The notes under the pieces were generated by a model that saw nothing but the letters and a program-made list of their open reading frames with translations, did not search any database and was not told where the DNA came from. From positions 174,785-238,784 of the forward strand of contig JBQLZQ010000049.1 in NCBI GenBank assembly GCA_052168355.1: 64,000 bases of DNA. Reading direction: 5' to 3'. Shown here piece after piece: positions 59,482 to 64,000 of this stretch (its first letter is position 1; each line of letters opens with the position of its first letter). The position numbers were made by a program, and so were the translations under genes. Source of the stretch: JBQLZQ01 sp052168355. Lineage in GTDB: Bacteria > Pseudomonadota > Alphaproteobacteria > DSM-16000 > Inquilinaceae.

Positions 59482-60420
59482 ATGGCCAAATCGCCCCAGA
59501 AAGTGATCATCACCTGCGCCGTGACCGGCGCCATCCACACCCCCACCATGTCCGACGCGCTGCCGATCACGCCGGACGAGATTGCCGCGCAGGCGATCGG
59601 CGCGGCCGAAGCCGGCGCCGCCATCCTGCATCTTCATGCCCGGGATCCCAGGGACGGGCGCCCGACACCCGATCCGGGTGTGTTCATGGAATTTCTGCCG
59701 CGCATCAAACAGTCGACCGACGCCGTGATCAACATCACCACCGGCGGCGGTCTGACGATGACCTTGGAGGAGCGTCTGGCCGCCCCGCTGCGGGCCCGGC
59801 CCGAGATGTGCTCGCTGAACATGGGCTCGATGAACTTTGGCATCTATCCCGCCGCCGACCGCTTCGGATCGTGGAAGCACGCATGGGAGGAACCTTATCT
59901 GCGCGGCACAGACGATTTCATATTCAAGAACACATTCAAAGACATAGAAAGAATACTAAAGATTCTGGGAGAGGATTGCGGCACGCGGTTCGAGCACGAA
60001 TGCTACGACATCGGCCATCTCTATACCCTGGCTCATTTTCTCGACCGGGGGCTGGTCCGCCCACCGCTGTTCGTGCAGTCGATCTTCGGCATTCTGGGCG
60101 GCATCGGCGCCGAGCCGGACAATGTGCTGTTCATGAAGCGGACCGCCGATCGTCTGTTCGGCGACGACTATGTCTGGTCCGTGCTCGCCGCCGGACGCCA
60201 TCAGATGCCGTTCGTGACCCAGGCGGCTCTGTTGGGCGGTCATGTCCGGGTCGGTCTTGAGGACAGCCTCTATCTGGCCAAGGGCCGGCTGGCCCGGAGC
60301 AACGCCGAGCAGGTGGCGAAAATCCGCCGTATCCTGGAAGATCTATCGCTGGAAATCGCGGCGCCGGCGGAGGCGCGGGCGCTGCTTGCTTTGAAAGGCG
60401 GGGACGCGGTGGCGTTCTAG
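59482..60420 (+). CDS. BKACE family beta-keto acid cleavage enzyme (DUF849)
   Basis: 312 residues; ATG 59482 follows AAGGACGAGG. Zinc ligands in ILHLHARDPRDGRPTPD (HxH) and a Glu-containing site in RFEHECYDIGHLYTLAHF are conserved; opening KVIITCAVTGAIHTPTMSD is family-typical. BKACE enzymes condense a beta-keto acid with acetyl-CoA, giving an acetoacetate-like product and a CoA ester. Last gene of the TRAP operon, so the imported compound is likely turned into a beta-keto acid and cleaved here. Confidence 0.92.
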   Translation: MAKSPQKVIITCAVTGAIHTPTMSDALPITPDEIAAQAIGAAEAGAAILHLHARDPRDGRPTPDPGVFMEFLPRIKQSTDAVINITTGGGLTMTLEERLAAPLRARPEMCSLNMGSMNFGIYPAADRFGSWKHAWEEPYLRGTDDFIFKNTFKDIERILKILGEDCGTRFEHECYDIGHLYTLAHFLDRGLVRPPLFVQSIFGILGGIGAEPDNVLFMKRTADRLFGDDYVWSVLAAGRHQMPFVTQAALLGGHVRVGLEDSLYLAKGRLARSNAEQVAKIRRILEDLSLEIAAPAEARALLALKGGDAVAF

Positions 60421-60477
60421 GATCTGTCTTGTCTCAGGATGGGTCCAGAATGAACGGACGCTCCATGCACCTCAACG

Positions 60478-60513
60478 GCGCGGGGCCGGTGGCTTTTGCC
60501 ACCGGCCCCGCGC
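60478..60513 (+). terminator. Strong hairpin terminator after the TRAP/BKACE operon
   Basis: Perfect 16-bp stem, GCGCGGGGCCGGTGGC (60478-60493) and its complement (60498-60513), loop TTTT, followed by ATTAAAG. It separates the operon from the convergent small gene ending at 60541 and may serve both strands. Confidence 0.8.
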
Positions 60514-60540
60514 ATTAAAGTACGGCCCGAACCGCCCGAT

Positions 60541-60795
60541 TCAGGTTCGGTTTACGGCGAAAACGGTTGAAATCCCATACTGTTTGGCCAATTGCCGTGC
60601 TTGGACCACGCCCTCTCCAAAGGTCATGCCGATGCGGCGGATCTGCTGGGGAAGATCGTGGTTCTTCATCTGCAGCATGATGTCGGTGACCATCAGCCCT
60701 TGCCACTCACCCGACAACTCGGACACCACCCGTACGTGATCGCCAAGCGCGGCGCGCGCAGGGTCGTCTTCGTACAGCACAACCACTTCGCTCAT
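60541..60795 (-). CDS. Small protein of unknown function, predicted stress-induced
   Basis: 84 residues from ATG 60795, chosen for the ideal GGAGG site 6 bases upstream. Sequence fragments: MSEVVVLYEDDPARAALGD, ELSGEWQGLMVTDIML, GMTFGEGVVQARQLAKQYG. It looks like a compact cytoplasmic alpha/beta protein without signal or membrane helix; no family recognised. An EcfG-type promoter lies 97-121 bp upstream of the start. Divergent from a sensor histidine kinase. Confidence 0.75.
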   Translation of the reverse strand: MSEVVVLYEDDPARAALGDHVRVVSELSGEWQGLMVTDIMLQMKNHDLPQQIRRIGMTFGEGVVQARQLAKQYGISTVFAVNRT

Positions 60796-61152
60796 CTTGT
60801 CCTCCGGTTCGATCAAGTCGGTCGCGCTTCCTAATTCCCAGACCCGGCCGTTCTCGGCGATGAATTCGGCAGGTCGATATCTAAGCATTATAACGGCCTC
60901 GGCATTGTTAGGTTCCCGTGGTTCGCTCTCTTGTCGAATTAGACAAGCCACCCGTCGACGTCGATGCGAACCTGGGGAACCCGTCGATGCCATTTCAGAC
61001 AATGATGATCAACTTGGGCAAATCTTTGGCAGGGAATTTTATTACTGTGCCAATCCTGCACTGAAATGTATAAAAATGCTCCCGCTCCTAAGGAATTTTC
61101 TGGACTCTCGCGGCGAACGGCGCCGTATTGGTCGCCCATAGGAGGCGGTAGA
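60796..61152. other. Divergent intergenic region, no gene seen
   Basis: 357 bp between the small stress protein and the histidine kinase. It contains the minus-strand EcfG-type promoter at 60892-60916 and an AT-rich patch around 61030-61075 that may drive the kinase gene. A minus-strand frame extends the small protein upstream (MLRYRPAEFIAENG) but has no ribosome-binding site. Confidence 0.5.
60892..60916 (-). promoter_or_regulatory. EcfG-type general stress response promoter
   Basis: Minus strand GGAAC (60916-60912), 16-bp spacer, CGTT (60895-60892), exact consensus spacing for the alphaproteobacterial EcfG sigma factor, oriented towards the 84-residue gene. Confidence 0.65.
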
Positions 61153-62664
61153 GTGTTGCGGCACACAGGCCATAGCAGCGACTTTTCAGCAGGTTGGGGC
61201 GAAAGACGAGACGGCCGCGCGCGCCCGTCCCGATGGTGGGCCCGTCCGGAACGGCAGGTCGAGAAGGTGGACGAGGCCGGTTTGCAGGTTCCCGTAGATG
61301 CGCTCTTGAACCGCGGGTCCGTCGCCAGTATGGCGTTTGCCGATGCCGTCCGGTCGGTCCAGGCCGAGAACCTTTACCGGGCCACCGTTCCCGGTTTCCT
61401 CATGAGCCTGTTCACCGTGCCTCTGGTGGCGCTGATCCCCTATGGCGAGGTGCCGGATACGCTTATCGTCGTCTGGGTGGCGTGGGTGGCGCTGGCCTTT
61501 GCCCTGCGACTCAGCCTCTACGCCTGGTATCGGCGGGCCCGGGACACCCGCCCCAGCCGGTTCTGGTTGCTGGCCTACACGGCGGGGCTGGCGTTCAACG
61601 GCGCCGCCTGGGCGGCCATGCCTTGGCTGATGTTCGACTTCGCGTCGGACCAGACCGTGGTGGTGTTGACCGCGATCGCCTGCTTTGCGCCGATCATCGT
61701 CGTTCTTGGCGCCGTCAGCGATTTGCGCAGTTCGGCCTCCTATGGATGCGTGGTCTATGTTTCGGTCGCGCTGTGGTGGCTTATCGAGGGTGGCGATGGG
61801 CTGATCTACGCACCGCTGATCATCATGTTCGCCATTTTCTTTTTCGTTTTCATGCGGGGCATCAACCGCACCTCCGTCGACTGGCTGCGTCGCGGGTTCG
61901 CGCTTGCCGCCGCCCGGGACGAAGCGGAGAAGGCCAACCGCGCCAAATCCGACTTCCTGGCCAATATGAGTCATGAGTTGCGCACGCCACTCAACGCCAT
62001 CGTCGGTTTTTCCGAGGCCATGCAGACAGGAGCGCTGGGCGAAGGCATTTCCGACCGGTATCGCGGTTATGCCGCCGATGTCTGCGCCAGCGGTCGTCAT
62101 CTGGCGTCGCTGGTCGACGATATTCTCGATCTCGCCAAGATCGAGGCTGGCAAGATGGAATTGCGCTTCGAGCGTGTGGACGTGGCCCATCTGGTCCGGC
62201 GCTGTGTCAAGCTGTTGCAACCGCGGGCCGAGGGCAAGGGCATCGCGCTTGTCGTTGAGATCGCGACCGGGGTAACGCCGATCAGCGCCGACGATCGCGC
62301 GGTCCGTCAGATCCTTCTCAACCTACTCTCCAACGCCGTGAAGTTCACGCCGCGCGACGGGCAGGTCGCGGTGACCGTTGTCCAGGACCCCGACGGCGAC
62401 ACCAGAATCGCCGTCGCCGACACCGGCGCCGGCATCGCCGAGGAAGACGTGCCGACCATCTTCGAGCCGTTCGGCCAATTGCGCGATTGGACCATCAGTC
62501 CGGCCGAGGCGGAAGATTTGGACGATTGGCAGATCAAGGGCACCGGCCTTGGCCTGCCCATGGCCAGGTCCCTGGTGGAAATGCACCATGGGTCGCTGGA
62601 GGTCAGCAGCGTCAAGGGCCAGGGCACGACCTTCACGGTGATCCTGCCGCCACGACGGGGCTGA
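61153..62664 (+). CDS. Orphan membrane sensor histidine kinase (HisKA type)
   Basis: 503 residues from GTG 61153, with AGGAGG seven bases upstream. Six or so membrane helices lie between residues ~80 and 245. The HisKA domain has SDFLANMSHELRTPLNAIVGFSE with phospho-acceptor His274; the ATPase domain shows N box LLNLLSNAVKFTP, G1 DTGAGIAEEDVPTIFEPFGQL and G2 GTGLGLPMARSLVEMHHG. The membrane region rather than a periplasmic domain is probably the sensor. No response regulator gene is adjacent. Confidence 0.93.
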   Translation: MLRHTGHSSDFSAGWGERRDGRARPSRWWARPERQVEKVDEAGLQVPVDALLNRGSVASMAFADAVRSVQAENLYRATVPGFLMSLFTVPLVALIPYGEVPDTLIVVWVAWVALAFALRLSLYAWYRRARDTRPSRFWLLAYTAGLAFNGAAWAAMPWLMFDFASDQTVVVLTAIACFAPIIVVLGAVSDLRSSASYGCVVYVSVALWWLIEGGDGLIYAPLIIMFAIFFFVFMRGINRTSVDWLRRGFALAAARDEAEKANRAKSDFLANMSHELRTPLNAIVGFSEAMQTGALGEGISDRYRGYAADVCASGRHLASLVDDILDLAKIEAGKMELRFERVDVAHLVRRCVKLLQPRAEGKGIALVVEIATGVTPISADDRAVRQILLNLLSNAVKFTPRDGQVAVTVVQDPDGDTRIAVADTGAGIAEEDVPTIFEPFGQLRDWTISPAEAEDLDDWQIKGTGLGLPMARSLVEMHHGSLEVSSVKGQGTTFTVILPPRRG

Positions 62665-62725
62665 AAACAGAAAGCGGGGAGGCCGCGTGAGAACCTGCCG
62701 GATGGGACAGGAACCGAACCGGAAC

Positions 62726-62800
<75 letters not shown>

Positions 62801-63016
62801 GCTGGGCCGTGAAATACGCGGGAATGAAGGGAAGTGTCAAGAACGCCGCCGACAGCCGGCGATGGCGGGCCCGCGCCTGGCCAAATGCCTCCGAACCGCC
62901 ATGCAATCGCCCCTGCGGGGCCCTGCACCTCCCGCAGAGTGGCCGCCTGAGCGTGGTTCGGCGGCATTCTTCTGGTATTCCTGGAGGGCGCTCGTTAAAC
63001 CGCCGTTTAGGAAGAC

Positions 63017-63217
63017 ATGGTAAACGATCCTGAGACGGAGAAGGATGAGACCGCATCCAAGGCGGCCGACGCGGGCGGAACCACCAAGGGTGGCGACGCC
63101 GCCGCGGCCCGCCGGAAGCGCGAGGCCGAGGCGTTGCGGGCCAATCTGAAGCGCCGCAAGGCCCAGCAGCGGGCGCGCCGGGAAGCTTTGGAGACGCCCG
63201 ACAAGACCGACGGGTGA
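63017..63217 (+). CDS. Small charged conserved-looking protein upstream of murA
   Basis: 66 residues, ATG 63017 with AGGAAG upstream. An acidic/Ala-rich N-terminus is followed by a strongly basic helix (AAARRKREAEALRANLKRRK and QQRARREAL). No family assigned; similar short basic proteins precede murA in other alphaproteobacteria as far as I recall. It could bind nucleic acid or the ribosome, but nothing shows this directly. Confidence 0.7.
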   Translation: MVNDPETEKDETASKAADAGGTTKGGDAAAARRKREAEALRANLKRRKAQQRARREALETPDKTDG

Positions 63218-63344
63218 CGCGGTTTCGTTTGGATCCGTTGAGCGGGCCGGCCGGCTCGTCTACAACCATCCCCTGTTCCCGACGCGCAATGGGCCAGCGC
63301 CGGATCCGAACGTTTCCTGAGGGCCCGGGAACAGTCGACGCTTT

Positions 63345-64000
63345 ATGGACAAGATCGTGATCCGGGGCGGCAAGCCGCTCAAGGGAACCCTGCCTATCAG
63401 TGGCGCCAAGAACGCCGCCCTGCCGCTGCTGACGGCCAGCCTGCTGACCGACGAAACGCTGACCCTGACCAATGTCCCCGACCTGGCCGACATCCAGACC
63501 CTGAGCGCGCTTTTGGCGCAGCACGGCACCGACGTGGAATTCGGGCCCAAGGGCGGCCCCGGAACGGTCGGCCGGACGGTGGCACTGACCACGGCGAACA
63601 TCAAGAGCACCACGGCACCCTACGATCTGGTCCGCAAGATGCGCGCCTCGGTCCTGGTTCTCGGGCCGCTGGTCGCCCGCTGCGGGCAGGCCAAGGTGTC
63701 TCTGCCCGGCGGCTGCGCCATCGGCACGCGGCCGGTCGATCTGCACATCCAGGCGCTCGAGGCGCTGGGGGCCGAGATCACCTTGGACGCCGGCTATATC
63801 AACGCCACCGCCCCGCGCGGGTTGGCGGGAGGGCGCATCGTGTTCCCCAAGGTGTCGGTCGGCGCCACGGAAACGGCGTTGATGACGGCCAGCCTGGCCA
63901 AGGGTGAAACCCTGGTGGTCAACGCCGCGCGCGAGCCGGAGGTGTCCGACCTGGCCCGTTGCTTGATCGCCATGGGCGCCAAGATCCAGGGCATCGGCAC
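63345..64000 (+). CDS. murA: UDP-N-acetylglucosamine 1-carboxyvinyltransferase MurA (3' truncated by window edge)
   Basis: The first 218 codons are present, open to the end of the window. MDKIVIRGGKPLKGTLPISGAKNAALPLL includes the catalytic Lys of GAKNA; RKMRASVLVLGPLVARCGQAKVSLPGGCAIGTRPVDLH carries the active-site Cys in GGCAIG (the fosfomycin target). It performs the first committed step of peptidoglycan synthesis in the cytoplasm. Only about half of the ~420-residue enzyme is visible. Confidence 0.97.
   Translation, partial: MDKIVIRGGKPLKGTLPISGAKNAALPLLTASLLTDETLTLTNVPDLADIQTLSALLAQHGTDVEFGPKGGPGTVGRTVALTTANIKSTTAPYDLVRKMRASVLVLGPLVARCGQAKVSLPGGCAIGTRPVDLHIQALEALGAEITLDAGYINATAPRGLAGGRIVFPKVSVGATETALMTASLAKGETLVVNAAREPEVSDLARCLIAMGAKIQGIG

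Noticed and set aside
60541..61002. A longer 153-codon version of the small stress protein
   Set aside because: The extension has no ribosome-binding site, its start lies upstream of the EcfG-type promoter, and it is basic low-complexity sequence; ATG 60795 has an ideal site.

Overview
The window reads as a chromosomal segment of a GC-rich (about two thirds G+C by eye) alphaproteobacterium, most likely of Rhodospirillales type. Pointers are rluD followed by rpoH with a divergent DUF6476-type gene beside it, a double-length dCTP deaminase, many twin-arginine signals, TRAP and ribose-type ABC transporters, three candidate EcfG (general stress response) promoters and a possible CtrA half-site. 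I see no insertion sequence, integrase, phage gene, rRNA or CRISPR array. Two tRNA genes are present: Glu(CTC) at 18.6 kb and Thr(GGT) at 62.7 kb. Both window edges cut genes: the 3' part of a TPR protein at the left and the 5' part of murA at the right.

Layout. 0-4 kb: TPR protein end, a 138-bp palindromic repeat, a DUF4142-cupredoxin pair, and an AraC regulator with matching dyad operators in front of itself and of a small membrane protein. 4-6.8 kb: M20 hydrolase coupled to a peptide-type ABC binding protein. 6.9-9.5 kb: a membrane-anchored pseudokinase and a small membrane protein. 9.5-13 kb: rpoH, rluD, a DUF6476-type gene and a threonine aldolase-like enzyme. 12.8-16.3 kb: a sulfur module (SulP transporter, persulfide dioxygenase-like enzyme, divergent rhodanese) with an inverted repeat in the shared promoter. 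16.3-18.4 kb: CDP-alcohol phosphotransferase, YceI, FkbM methyltransferase. 18.6-23 kb: tRNA-Glu, a glycosylase-fold protein, an ABC exporter, a glucan biosynthesis protein. 23-28.1 kb: LysR with a divergent alpha/beta hydrolase, a flavoprotein, an Fpg-like glycosylase, DoxX and a DODA-type dioxygenase. 28.1-29.7 kb: hemerythrin with an EcfG-type promoter, an HVA1 protein, and an XRE regulator preceded by a dense cluster of GTGCAA words. 29.9-32.6 kb: double Dcd facing away from an HD-domain phosphohydrolase. 32.7-38.4 kb: a sugar ABC importer ending in an SMP-30 lactonase. 38.6-40.9 kb: LLM flavoenzyme and lytic transglycosylase.

41-46.6 kb is the clear accessory insert: a single 1794-residue helicase-nuclease gene of lower GC (52-57% in sampled lines) resembling the DUF4011-helicase-Vsr/DUF3320 class of anti-phage proteins (Hhe). 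A truncated-looking reading frame abuts its 3' end. 46.7-54 kb: EF-G-like GTPase without the catalytic His, a divergent SDR, a lower-GC dienelactone hydrolase, an AidB-like acyl-CoA dehydrogenase, a beta-helix protein and an acetyltransferase. 54.2-60.4 kb is one coherent catabolic unit: TetR regulator, TRAP transporter (P, Q, M), carboxymuconolactone decarboxylase-like protein, cyclase-family hydrolase and BKACE enzyme, closed by a perfect 16-bp-stem terminator. 60.5-64 kb: an 84-residue unknown protein with an EcfG-type promoter, an orphan histidine kinase, tRNA-Thr, a small basic protein and murA.

All function calls come from reading motifs and gene order; no database search was possible. 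Start sites were chosen from ribosome-binding sites, overlaps and family N-termini, and uncertain ones are flagged.
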